Below are positions 42,343 to 54,544 of a stretch of DNA of 64,000 bases, piece after piece. Origin of the DNA: Hydractinia symbiolongicarpus (lineage: Eukaryota > Cnidaria > Hydrozoa > Anthoathecata > Hydractiniidae); contig NC_079879.1 of assembly GCF_029227915.1 (NCBI RefSeq), positions 14,076,001 through 14,140,000 on the forward strand, given 5' to 3'. The position numbers and the translations under genes are program-made. Numbering within the stretch: the stretch's first letter is position 1; the number at the start of each line of letters is the position of its first letter. The notes under the pieces were generated by a model. The model did no database searches, was not told the origin of the DNA, and worked only from the letters and a program-made list of their open reading frames with translations.

Positions 42343-44210
42343 ATTTCCTGCTTGAGATGTTTTTGCTTTAACTGTCTTATGATAGTTAGGCTCGCTTTTA
42401 TGAAATAAATTAGTCTAGTAAACTAAACTCATCATTTTTCCCTTTTTGATATTTTTGATAAAGAAGAGAAAAAAGACAGTTTAGAATAACCTACCTTGGC
42501 AGTTAACATTTAAACTGACAACTGATTTCAAAATTAAAAATTATTAGCCAATTAAATTTCACAGTATTGTTTATAAATATTCGCATAATTATTTTGGAAG
42601 TCACTTTCTAACATGACGGATTAAAAACAAACAATTATCCTAAAGTTACTAGCTAGCTAAGCTATATAAACTGAGACTTTAAAAACCAAAAATTCTAGCT
42701 TTAGTCAAATAAAATCGCGAGAAATCGCTTAAACATTTAGAAAGAACAATGCAGTTACCGCATAATAATTTTTATAAGTTTGAACATTTAAAAATATCCC
42801 AACAAACTCAAATTTGTTGAAAAACATCAGTCAACGCACATGCTGCTGCCAGTTCGATCCATCGCCATTTAAAACACCTTTTAACCGATGACATTTAGAT
42901 AGAACGTTGTTTACAGTTGCCTGGTTGTACTTTCTGAACAGGAAAGAATGGTATCTTATTGGTGTTGAGCATGGAAAAACCATCCACGCCTTGAAATCTT
43001 GATAGATTATTTCCGCCCCCAGCACTTTCCTTCTGTTACAAAAACAATTAAAATAGTATACAACTGTATACTGTGACATGGTTTTAAGCACCCCGAGTGA
43101 GTAGCCTAATGTCCTTAAAGTTCAAGCGCGAACTTTTAGGAAACACATGAAGCGCACATGTACACTCCAAACACACACTGGGTAGAAGTTGGTAGATTAA
43201 ACTTTTACTGTAAGAATACACAAGGTATCAACTATTTTAATTTTTTTAACTACAACTTTTAATTGTTTAGGTTTAATCGAAAATAAAGTTGAACTACAAT
43301 GTTCGAGATGACTTTCGAAATCGAAATAGTGAATGAAATAAATTAAATCCATAATTTTAATCATCAGCCTCACTATAATATAATTAAAAGGGTGTAGCTT
43401 TCTTTATTAGTTTAGTTGATACGGCCACGGATCAACAAAATTGTTGCGCAGCTGCCCTGCAAAAATTAGCCAATCAGAAAGTAGCAGTTGCATTCCTACG
43501 GCAGGTTATTCCTGTCTCTCTTTTCCGCGATAGCGCGCTAAAAAAGCAGGGTTAAAAAAGCAGGACAGACATCGAAGCGCGAGAGCAGAAAGAGAGACAG
43601 GTATCCTGTCTAGAAATAAATAAAAAAAAGCGGGGCTAATAAAAGTATTTTATTTCTCTATTATCATACCGAAATTTTTATTCTTTTCAATTGAAAACAT
43701 TGTATTTTTTATATTTTTTTGAAAAAAATATAAATGGTTGTTATCTCACGTAAATCTAATCCGAGCTATTTGAAAGCGCTACCAAACTCATCCCCAAGTT
43801 CCATTCCCTAGCAAAACCTTCTAATTAAAAAAAAACATATGTCTGAAGTTGTAATGTAAAGACTGAAAAAACCGACCATGATCGTGTTTTTTACTCGCTT
43901 AAGTACAGTCACGCGATGGAATCGAAACGAAAATGAGTTCAAAAAAAAAATAAACAAGTTATAAAGCTTGTATGCTTGCTGTATGCTTTTGCTTTTATTA
44001 GCATGGCTCATCGAAAGTGTCTGTTTTAAAAAGCACACGTGCTTAAAAATAATAAAGCAAAGTGTAAGGCTGGAATTTAGTAAAAGTCTGTTTACATGCG
44101 ACCTAAAGTAAACTCAACCAGAAATTTAAACACCCCGGTCACTTCAGTATATCGGAAACGCGCGCCTCTGAATATTATTTGTATTGCACGTGGAAAGAAA
44201 GAAGAATGTA
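42343..44210. other. Intergenic DNA between Polinton 2 and the HECT transposon
   Basis: 1.9 kb without a supported gene. It should contain the 5' flank of the Tc1-like element. A 13-bp inverted repeat (CCTGTCTCTCTTT about 43510, AAAGAGAGACAGG about 43589) encloses a GC-rich stretch with GCGCG palindromes. The small ORFs here look random. Confidence 0.45.
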
Positions 44211-44425
44211 CGGAAGCCGAGAAGGGTCAACCCACAAATATATTTCAAATCCACAAATATATTTCGAATCCGCATAAATATTCCAAATCCACAAATGTTT
44301 TTCAAATACGCAAAGTTATTTCAAATCCACAATTATATTTTAAAAATCCAATTATCCCAGGGCCCCGCCCCTAGATCTAAGGCCCGCAAAAAGTCACATG
44401 TACGCGAAATGATTTGTAAATAAAC

Positions 44426-45680
44426 ATGGCAGAGCATATATGTTCGTCATGTGGGAAGATAATCGAATTTTGTAGCAATTATTTCTGCTCGTTTTGTGGA
44501 AAGGAAATAAGAAAGAAAACAGAAAATCCTGTCCACAGTGAGGCATTGTCATTGATACGAATTCAACGAATTAAGTCAAATGAAAGAACATCACGATTCT
44601 CAAAGAAAAAGACAAATACAGTCAATAGAGGAGAAAGTGCTGGTGACGATGATCGAGGAAGTAATAGTAGTAATGTGGTTTTTAAAAGCAAGAAACAAAT
44701 GTTGTATCTTTACATAGTAAAACATCTACGGAAAGTGTTGTTATTAATGTTGGAATTATGAGAGAGAGTGAGCAAGGACTGCTTCATTGTGTTAGAGGAT
44801 CTAAGTTACCTGTGCGTATTGCTAGGGATGCCTCAGCAGCTACTGTTTTGAAGGCTGCAAACAAAAAGCATGCAAACCATGACCAATTTTTCTGTGGTCT
44901 AGAAGAATATGTCTTGCTATACCCCGACCAGAAGGTGGTCGAAATGATACCTGTGACAAAAACAGCTTTTACTGTTGACAAATACAAAAAGAAGCTAGCT
45001 AAGCCATTTTCAAAAGCAGACCTTTATTTATGCAAATGATACGATGTACAATGTGCAACAAGTCGAAAACTTCTTGATGCCTTAAAAAGTCCAATTGATG
45101 TTACTTAGGATGATACTTTGAGCGAAAATGGAGGACAATAAAAATTTTAACCCCAATATATTCTTAAATGAATATAGTGCTGATCCTATACATGAAGAAC
45201 AAGCCAGTGGTAGTGGTACTGGCAGTGTGAAATATGGTTGGCGCCCCATATGCAATAAAAGATTTCCATTCTCAGTAATTGAAGCACATGCAGATCAGTG
45301 TTTAAAGAACGGTAGAGTCATTTTTAAGTATGCAGACTTCGAATGTGATTTACCCGTATTTAGTTTTGTAAAATACAAAATTTTCATGTTGTTTTTTTAA
45401 GTATCAACTTTTAGGTGATGCTGACCCATCCGCTGAAAGGTTATTGCAATTCCTAACTGGCTCCTCAAAAATACCTGTCTTTGGTTTGACTAATAAAATC
45501 GTAATACAATTTATTCATGATTGCAAACCATCTCAAAACGGAAACGAATGCAAGTGTTTGCCGACTGTAAGCACCTGTGTGTTACAATTGCGTTTACCTA
45601 CACACATTCGAGCAGAAGATGAAATGAGACGGACCATGTTCTTCGCAATTAATGATGGCTGTTGCTTCAGCAAGATATGA
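44426..45680 (+). pseudogene. Transposon-borne HECT E3 ubiquitin ligase-like gene, internally deleted
   Basis: ATG 44426 opens a double-CxxC zinc ribbon (CSSCGKIIEFCSNYFCSFCG). After a shift near 44690 a beta-grasp-like region follows (VGIMRESEQGLLHC; KLPVRIARDASAATVL; YVLLYPDQKVVEMIP; LYLCK). From 45128 a further piece carries a UBZ-like finger (ICNKRFPFSVIEAHADQC), whose first Cys appears as Arg. From 45415 comes the end of a HECT domain: ERLLQFLTGSSKIPVFG, KCLPTVSTCVLQLRLP with the catalytic-type Cys, and an EDEMRRTMFFAI helix. Only about 60 bp lie between finger and C-lobe, so the HECT N-lobe, which binds E2, is deleted. Confidence 0.75.
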
Positions 45681-45959
45681 ATTGCAAAACATACCTTAAA
45701 CTAAAAATCTTTTTTTTAAAATCTTTTGTTGATTTTATATTTTTTGTTATGTTGTGGTGAATTCCCACTTGAATGTTTTAAAGGCAAATAGCGTAGAAAA
45801 TTCAGACAATTTTCTGAAAAAACTAGAAACTGGCTCTAATTTTTCTGTTGTTTTTTTTTGTTTTTTTTATCACAACTTTTATTATATTACATTAGCTGAC
45901 AGAGGAAGTATGTATATAAAGAAAAGAAACTATATTCCCGCAGCATAGTGTAGCCCAAC

Positions 45960-47168
45960 TGTCCAATGACAGTTTAAATATTCAACTAGTTCTTCGTCGC
46001 AGGCATTAAGAACATGTTCAGCTTCCTCGTGTGCATTTCTTTATTGAAGAAGGCTGTCAATAAGATCACTATTAATAATTTTTCCACATTTTCGATATCC
46101 AAAACTTTCTGGAAAATAAAACATTTCATCTGGTATTCCGCATACTTTGGCGTTCCTGGAATTTCTTATGGTGTGTGAATTCCACTCGTCTCTCATTTTA
46201 TCTAACTCTGATTGTATTAACCAGGAATAGCAAAATCAAGCGCATTCCATTTGAAAATGATCACCTAACCGAAGTGCGTTACTTTCAACCATATCTTTGA
46301 AATGAGACCATAAATTTTCTTTCAATCATTTGGTTAGACTGTGAAGTTCCATATTAATTAACATCGTTATGAATAAGTGACTGGTAACATGCCATTATAC
46401 CATTTTCAGTATCACAATCAGTTCTTACTATATCTGGACAAATTTTAAATTCGTCAAGAGCGCTTGGGAAAAAGTGAGCAGGTATTATAGGATTATTATT
46501 GGTACGACTAACTTTTAACCAAATGACTTTGCGGGAAAAACCGTCTACATCCATGAATAGGGAATCCAAAAGGCTTCAACTTGTCATAGCCATCGGCGTG
46601 CCATACAGCATTTGGGCCGGGTGAATTATATACTCTACGTATAAGTTTCCGCGCCTTTCTGTTATGAGAGCCTTTCGGATAGATTTCTCTAACAACTTTC
46701 ATAACCTTGTCACGTTTTACTGAAACGCCGTGTATCACACGTAGCTTGTTCCAAATGCTACGATAACCCTTGACTCCATTTGTAATTAAAAATTCGGTTT
46801 CGATAATTCGACGAATACACCTTTACGATAATTCGAGAAAACTAACACTACTTATTTTGCGATCACAGGAGGTAAACATCACACTTTTATAAGATTTTAT
46901 TAAGGAGAAATTCGACGGAAGTTAAAAAACTGGGGAAAACACGCTTTCGTCTCTAACAAACTCTCATAAAAACACGATTTTTACCTCCTTTTTTCCGATA
47001 TTGTAAAACGATGGACAGCCGTAGGAACGCATGTACAATTGAATTATCGTAAAGGTGTATTGAAGAATCCACGTCAGGCTTTTTATTCCTTTTTAAGCCC
47101 ATCGCTCTTAGACGGCGTTTTAAAGTGCTGACACTGATATCAATCTCGTGGTAATGTTTCAAATACAT
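45960..47168 (-). pseudogene. Integrase-core (rve-type) DDE transposase, frameshifted and split by a MITE
   Basis: Start 47168 (MYLKHYHEIDISVSTLKRRL), an HTH-like helix pair. A 240-bp MITE interrupts it at 47057-46818. Beyond it come GVKGYRSIWNKLRV and VSVKRDKVMKVVREI, then the catalytic core: GPNAVWHADGYDKLKPFG (first Asp), MDVDGFSRKVIWLKVSRTNNNP after a frameshift at about 46570, RTDCDTENG (second Asp), and SNQMIER (Glu, about 46345). The WHxDGYDKLKPFG and NQxIE signatures belong to an integrase-fold transposase family widespread in fish and cnidarians. The frame decays further towards 45960. Confidence 0.8.
46818..47057. mobile_element. 240-bp TA-flanked MITE inside the transposase gene
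   Basis: Ends CACCTTTACGATAATTC and its exact inverse GAATTATCGTAAAGGTG, flanked by TA on both sides. It has no coding capacity and interrupts the transposase between its HTH and catalytic parts. Confidence 0.85.
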
Positions 47169-47635
47169 AACTATCTTTTTGTACTCAGTTTCCTAATTAA
47201 AGTAATATTTAATAACATCTTCCACACATTTGTTGTGTGTTGCAGTTTCAGCTTTTATTGCACGTCTTTCCATTCCACAATTAGGACAGAACAACTCCAT
47301 TAAGTAGAATTCTCTTCGACAACGAAAAAAAAAGCATGTACTTGCAGCTGCCATTATGCCATTATGGCCACGAGGCTTCGCTGATCAAAATAATTTGTGG
47401 ATTTGAAATATGTTTTCGGATTTGAAATATATATGTGGATTTCAAATATATTTTCGGATTTGAAATATATTTGTGGGTTTGAAATATATTCTTCGGATTT
47501 AAAATATATTTGTGAATTTGAATTATATTTTCGGATTTCAAAAAAATTCTGTTATTGATTTGAAATATATTTTCGGATTTGAAATATATTTGTGGATTTG
47601 AAATATATTTGTGGGTTGACCCTTCTCGGCTTCCG

Positions 47636-49916
47636 TAAGAATGTGTTCGGGATCATAAGTTGAGTATTATTTTTGTCTGATTTTGTCAGTAACAGAAAAA
47701 AGATACGTTGAAAAAGCAATGCGCTAGGTTTACTTCAATAAATACGAAAGTTAAAAATTTCTTATAAAATAGACTTATTTAAAATAAAATAAAAGATAAA
47801 TCAGCGGTGTTTATGAAAAGTGTTGATTTTAAAGACCAGACTGATTGACTTGCTCGCCTGCTCCATAAACTATAACTATAAACCATACGTCATTTTGTTT
47901 ACATTTTTGTGATTGCCGAATTATTTATAATTGAGTATTTTTACGCAATTGTCAAACGGGTGGGTAAATTAAAAAACAATAGGATATATTTCTTTATTGT
48001 GATAGTCACGGGGTCAATGTACACAAAGTGATTGAGAAAGTTGAAGATCAAAATGGCAAAAGTAAAATGTAAAGAACATATTTATTATTTTGTACTACTT
48101 AACTTGCCAATAAAAGAGCGAGTAAAGATAAAGAAAGTACAAAACCAAGGAAGAAAGGTGAAGCCACCATATTGCACGTTCGATTTGTTATTGAAGGTTT
48201 CCGGTCCGTATATTTATTCAAATTTGGCGCCATCTCATGATAACAAACTTTATCGTTCGAAGTTGGTAGTATGTTGTGGAAAAGGGAATCAAAACATGAA
48301 AAAATATTGTTGTTGGTTATGACAGATATTTCTTTAGTTCAAAGAAGTTTAAACGAAGGTTATAAAAAGCTGTTACTACTATAGTACGTAAAATATTCTT
48401 GGTTATCTCAAGTAAAAGATGTTATTTTTGATGTTCACTAAAAAGTACATTCAAAACCTACTTATTTTCACCCCATACAGCCATGGAATTTCTGTACAAA
48501 TGTTGTTAGAAAGATATATAGGTAGTTAGTCGTGAAATATAGTTTTTTATTTGGTATTATAGTAGTTATCTTAGCAGATTTTAGGATTTAGAAATCTATA
48601 TATATTTTTCTCTTGCTTAAAATTTATTTTCTGGCTGCCACAAAATAGTTTCTTGTTTGCCTCTCCTTTAACACCTACCATCGCGACACATCAAGACGGA
48701 TTTTGTCACGATACTAGATTCACGATAGATTGCGACAATTTATTTTAATTGTTTCTTATTATTATAAACGCTGTACATCGCGTATCGAGGGAGTCCGCTC
48801 ACGTTGCGCGCTCGATATGTTAAACAACCTTTTTCCAGTACTGTATACTTGATAAGTAAAGTACTTATATATATTAGTAAAGTACTTATATATTTATAGA
48901 CTTTTTTAACTCCTTTCTTTTTAAGTGCTTTCTTCTGTCCGCATGGCATGGTACAAGAAATTACATTTTGGGAATGCTCTGGGCGAGTTCAGGATTATGC
49001 GGGCAGTTTTGGAGGACAACCAGCAATTTAATTTAAAAACTCACCCAAATTTGCCCTTATATATGTGGGCATTTGCAGCTTATCGGCACTTTCTTTACCC
49101 AGTGAGAGTGGTCTATTAAGGGACCACTCACAAATCCATTTAAGAATGAAACACGTAAACAAAACTAAAGACGTCTTGGAAAGGGAGGGTTTTTTTCATG
49201 TGCCATACAAGAATGTGGGAGGGGGGCATGTGATTTTTCCGTCAGCACAACCTTTTTAAACCATGCAGCAAATTTTACCTTAGAACCATACGGGAACTTA
49301 TTATATTAGCATTTCTGATCCGACATCAGAAATCTTTACAAAAAATTCAAGGCTTTTTTTTAGCGATATCTAATTTGATCTATCTGCTCTGAAAAATATG
49401 CAGCTATGTATAGTGCTTTTTGATTAGCCAACTATTTTAGCACAAACATTTTTATTTAATCGAGCACGTGGATTGGCTTGTAAGATAAACAAGGGACGCT
49501 GAATTCAAAAAATGAGCAGGAAATTACAAAGTTATTTATATGAGACTTTTTAATATTTTGACTGGTGGTAGTTAAAAAAATATTTCAGATCGTATTTTTT
49601 TTTACTTCTGGTTTAACTAAATATATGTATGTATATATATATACTAGTTCTCTTTCAAATTCTCACATGATATTTTTATTATGCAACCCAGGTGAGGAGA
49701 CTCAGTTTAAAAGGTATATACAGATGTGAAAGCTTATTGTTGTTCGATTTTTGAAACAAAAAAAAAACATTTACAGTATACTATGTGAATCACTTTTTGG
49801 AGTGAATTGTTATTTTGTAATCATTGTTAGTCATCATGCTTTTCTTCTGATAAGTAAGGATAATCATATCAATTTTTTTTCTTTTCTTTCTTAGTGAACT
49901 ATATAATATATATATA
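47636..49916. other. Intergenic DNA; no gene supported
   Basis: 2.3 kb. A 22-bp unit containing TAGTAAAGTACTTATATAT is tandemly repeated near 48855-48898. The ORFs at 48032-48322 and 48925-49259 have no recognisable family or splice context and are left uncalled. Confidence 0.45.
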
Positions 49917-50329
49917 TGTTGTAAACCGAGTTGAATTTAAACCAAGTTGACCAAATGTCAAGTTGGTTCAAACCAAGTATTCCTGCGCGCATTATAGTAA
50001 ACCAAGTTAACTGTTTCGAGTTATTATTTATTTTTTTAAACTAAGTTGACCCCATGCACCAACATGCACCTCACGACATGACAATAAATATCTTTTTACT
50101 TCCGCTAAATCAGTATGACTAATAAATTTTGTATTTGTTTTCACTTAAGCTAGCCTTTCTTCAAAACGTTTTCTGTGCTCGTCAAGCTTTTGTTCCGCCA
50201 TTTTGAACACCACGAGGCGAGTGAATAAAATAAGAACTCGCAGTTAAACCAAGTTGGGAATTTCCGATTCGTTTAAACCGAGTTGTATTTTTGGACAACT
50301 TGGTTTAATATTTCACTTGGGTTACAACA
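49917..50329. mobile_element. MITE with TGTTGTAA ends
   Basis: The ends TGTTGTAAACCGAGTTGAA and TTCACTTGGGTTACAACA are imperfect inverses over about 35 bp and lie within TA-rich flanks (ATATATA both sides). ACCAAGTTGAC-like motifs recur inside (about 49938, 49990, 50040). Non-coding, 413 bp. Confidence 0.75.
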
Positions 50330-51940
50330 TATATAACTGGACTATATTATACATATATAAAAAAGAAATTTCTACGCTCCTTTAAGAGGATTTTTGGAAA
50401 ATACAGTTTTAAAGAAACTGATTGCTTGAGGTACTTTCAATAAATCAAAACATTAAAAAATGTCAAATGTTGAAAATAACAAAAGGTTTCAACAATAATA
50501 CATGTTTGATGCAAAAAGGTTGGAAAAGGGATAGATTTTATGCTTTAATAAATGCTACGTTTTTGTGTCTCTTTAGACATCATTATGGGAAGGACTTTGA
50601 CAATTTCTTAAGTACATATTTTCAAGTTAGCAAGTTGTTAGGGATTCCGGCCAAATACCAGATTTGGGCACACAATAATGGTATGTTTGTAATATATGAT
50701 TTTTAAGCGTTCAAACTAAACACAAAATGAAACAAAACGTATATAGTTAGCACAAATTAAAATAATAATGAATAGCAAAAACAACAAGCCTGCAGAAAAG
50801 TGAAGCCGCATGAACGAACTCACCAGCTTGCCAAAAAAACGTGTTGAGTGCCCTGATGTTGCTGAACGTTAAACAACTTGAATTGACTTTGAAAAAAAAT
50901 CCTGCTTGACGTGAAAACCATGTTGTGAAAGTCTCATCACACTTCGGAATTTGAGAGAAAGTGTTTTTCTTACATACTAAACTAAAAATATATGTACGAG
51001 ATATAACGATTGCACTGAGACAAGGCACACAATAAACTATACAGCGATAAACAATACATTGCGGAGAGTGATTAAAAATGATCACAGTGATGGAGAACAG
51101 ACAAATGAAACAAGTGAGACTTTGAACAAAAATGGAAAACGTACAGGACAAAAACAAGCATGTTGGAATATTGAACAATAAACAATAAATTTAAGAATTA
51201 ACCGAAATGCTATATATCAAACGCAACACAGGTTGTTCACCAACTTTCATTGAGAAACATTTTAAAATTTTACTTAGCAAAACAGAGAGTTCGCATAGAA
51301 AAAAAGCTGTTATTGAAATGAACCTGTTAACGAGTTCTTTATCATTTTCAAACACTTGCAAATTAACAGTAACTGATGACAATTCAGATACTATGGAATC
51401 TACCATGATAATAATTATAACTTTGAAAGAGAAAGGGTGCATTATTAAAAAATACAACTTAAAAATTGTAATGCAATATCTTCAATTGATTTAAAAATTC
51501 TAAAAGACAATTTAAAAATTTATGAGAACTTGACTTGCAAACAGAAGCAAGCAGACAACAACAGAACAGAAGCAAGTAGACAACTTAGAAACTACATTTA
51601 TACAATCTTTTAAGAATGGAAAGTACACAGAGGAAATAAGATTTGTGTTTTATGAATTTTTAAAAAGAAACATCAGTGGTTTCCTTAAAAGTTACTTTAT
51701 TGAATTTCATTTAAGTTTATTTTTGGGATATCATATCCTTTGCTATCCATAGGTAAGTTCGTGAGTGGAAGAATATAGTTGTACGGCTTAGTTAGGATCA
51801 TAGAGATTTAAAAACAACTTGCAATCACGCAGATGGTCCTTATTTTCTGAACTTTAAAAGTTGACTAGCCGTACTTATGGTGATCAACGTAATGGAAAGG
51901 CAGATGAGTGAAGAGCGTTCTTAGACAGGAAGCATGCAGA
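50330..51940. other. Intergenic DNA; no gene supported
   Basis: 1.6 kb of AT-rich sequence. The ORFs at 50422-50706, 50747-51178 and 51191-51494 have no family or splice signals that I can support. Confidence 0.45.
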
Positions 51941-51947
51941 AAACTTT

Positions 51948-52555
51948 GTGGCTTTCTTTCTACATCATCGCTTCAATATTTTTTTGATACTTGGTGCAGC
52001 TATCTATTACCATCGCAAAGGTCTAGAAGAATTTGCTGGGCTATTAGAAGTTGAGAACCTTTTGCACACATCCATCAGAAAAGATATTGCCTGTATATTT
52101 GGCTGTAGCTCTTGCTCTTGGTGTATTTAACAAATTGATTAGTGGTTTACTGTTCCGTGTTGTGGAAGAATCCAGACACATTTTTGCCCTAAATAAGATC
52201 TGGGAAGACCTTTGTACTTATTTGACTGGTTCGAGGTGTGATGTAAGCAACATGATGCCGGGATCCTTGTTTGCTGATAAATATATGTATTAAAGGACAA
52301 AATTTATGAAGAATTATTTCTTAAAACTGATGATGTAGAATTTGATTGTTTGACTCATGAGTGCCTGGAAATCATATGCTGTACATGCTCTCTGATAGTA
52401 CGAAGACAAATGTACTATCAAAGAGAGACTTTTGATAGGAAATTGAGTATGAAGCCATCTACCATCACTGCCTGTGGGATGACCAAGTTGTTCAGCAGTA
52501 GTAAGACAGCGTGGAAATTAAGACCACAGAGGAGCTTGAGAGCATTGTCCGTATA
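51948..52555 (+). pseudogene. Fragment of a repeat-family protein of unknown function
   Basis: Frames 51948-52130, 52110-52293 and 52300-52420 join, with shifts near 52095 and 52295, into one recognisable-looking stretch: FLHHRFNIFLILGAAIYYHR, LAVALALGVFNKLISGLLFRVVEES, LTHECLEIICCTCSLIVRRQM. I recall similar sequences as multi-copy predicted proteins in cnidarian genomes, probably from a DNA transposon, but cannot name the family. It is a decayed fragment with no start or end. Confidence 0.35.
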
Positions 52556-54540
52556 ACATGCACAAACAGGTGCAATTGAATCAAAAAATTGGGTTATGTT
52601 AATTCTGTTTGGATGTCTATTCGGATAATGCTAACAAAAAATTATTGCATACATTACAAACCCAGATATTGTATAGAAGGGTTGTGTTGAAGCAGAAGGT
52701 GATCGACTGCAAAGTTTTGCAGATGGCAGAAAGTGTTGATTTCTGACGGTACAAGAAATATGATGTCGAAAAGTTAGGAAATAATTTGAATATTTCAATA
52801 ATGAACCAGAGGAGAGAGCTAAGGAAATAAAAAAAAATCTAAAAAATTGTCTCTTTGTTGAGAAAACTTTCAACATTATCATTATCTTTCTATTTCTCAG
52901 TTACAGTTGTTTCTGTTTTCTTAATTAAATTTGAAAGAACTGTTGCTTTGTTCAATTTTGCATCAGCTTAGTTTATTTGTTTGTTTCGTCAGATGTTTAT
53001 TTTCAACTAATGAAATCATTTTGTTTTATCACATGATTTTTTCTAGCCAATTATAATAGTAAACAAAACCCTTATAAAATACAGAACATTTTTATAGGGG
53101 TTGTTTAACTTTTAAAAAAAATTGCAGAGAATTTAATCCACCTTGCCTGTTACTTACAGACAGACGGACACAGTCTCTGTATTATTATATAGACTAGCTG
53201 AATACCCGTGGGGGAATCCACTGAATCTCTCATTAAACCGATGTAAGGGATACCAAACAAAAACATACAACACAGTAATATGAATTTTTGAAAGTCACAA
53301 TTTGTATTATTCTAGTTTATAACCACTAGAACAAAACGTCCAAAAAAATAAATATGTGCAGCAATAAAAAAATAACAATAAAAGAGAAAAAAACCCTGGG
53401 ATTGAAGTTGCTCACAATCTGCGTTATATTTGTACCCGCTGAAACAGAACGCTTAAAAATATAAGCATGTCCAGCAACAAATAAAAATGCAAAAAGTTTA
53501 ACAAAATCGAAGGTGGCTAACAAATCTGTTAAAACTATATACTTGCTTTGCCATATCCGAAATATAAAAGGGAAAATGGTATACCAGACATTAGAAAAAA
53601 TCGATAAGTCACACAAATAAGGTTATTGCAAAGTTTCCACAACGTACAGATTCTAATGCATCATACCAAATTAGCTATTTAGTCTATTGCATATAGCAAC
53701 CTTCCCAATGCGCAAACGTGCAGTGCATGATAACAATGCAGTGTTTTCGAATTGAAGAATCGAATATTATTTTAAACGGTAACGTAACAAATGTAAACAT
53801 TGATTTAACTTTGTTTACATTAAGGTTTATTATAACGACATCAACCACTTCGTAGCGTTTAAAACAGTAACAACGAAAAAATACTTTCTACATTTTATAT
53901 AAACTCTTCTCTATTATATACACGCTGTATTTTATAAGAATAGTGTTTGTTTTTTTCGTTTCGGCCTTCATGTTCTTAGCTTTCCCTGGTGTACTTGCCC
54001 ATTGTTTTGGAGAGAAAAAGGTTCAGTCATACAAATTTTTATATTAAAAGAAACAACCAAGCTTAGACATATTCTTAGGGAAAGGGAAAGTTTAGCTGGA
54101 AGCGTGTAAGCGGCTTAAAAACGTCGATTTACATTTTAGATTCTTATAAAAATTGTGTCAAAAGAAAACGCATTTAAGCTCAAGACTCAACAAGGAACTA
54201 AAAATTTAAAGGAAAAGCTGAGCTCTGAAAGTTAAAACGGTTAAAAAAAACGTTACACACCTAAACTTATCTCTTTACCAGATAAACTAAACAACACACC
54301 TGCCTTTCTTTGGCTTTCTCAGTTAGCTAGCGTCTCTGGATAAAAGACCAATTAGTTTTTTACTTCGATTATTAAACTTCGCTTCATCCCAAAGAAAACA
54401 AATTGAAAATGTATAGCTAGCTACAATTGTCTGATACATTTCCAATCAGTTCTCTTTTTGACGTTATATTATCGTACGTTTTTCTTCTTTATAACAAATA
54501 TTTCTGGCAACAACATAAACTTTTTTTATTCTCGCTCGAC
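52556..54540. other. Intergenic DNA; no gene supported
   Basis: 2 kb, AT-rich. The minus-strand ORF at 53326-53616 is hydrophobic but unsupported. ATATAGACTAGCTGAATACC near 53188 looks like the edge of a dispersed repeat, but no partner end was established. Confidence 0.4.
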
Positions 54541-54544
54541 ATCA

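Larger units (their letters stand above)
44211..47635. mobile_element. TA-flanked transposon carrying a DDE transposase and a HECT ligase gene
   Basis: Both ends read CGGAAGCCGAGAAGGGTCAA (inverted at 47616-47635) and are flanked by TA. Inside each end lies a subterminal array of CCACAAATATATTTCAAAT-type units: left about 44230-44345, right about 47390-47615, in inverse orientation. The right array has roughly twice as many units. Two convergent genes fill the interior, a HECT-type gene on the plus strand and an integrase-fold transposase on the minus strand. Size 3,425 bp. Both genes are damaged. Confidence 0.85.

Noticed and set aside
48925-49259. Two short overlapping plus-strand ORFs (MRAVLEDNQQF, MKHVNKTKDVL)
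   Set aside because: No recognised family and no splice logic; could be a repeat fragment, but not supportable.
50422-50706. 94-codon plus-strand ORF
   Set aside because: No family, no neighbours to support it, and length expected by chance in this composition.
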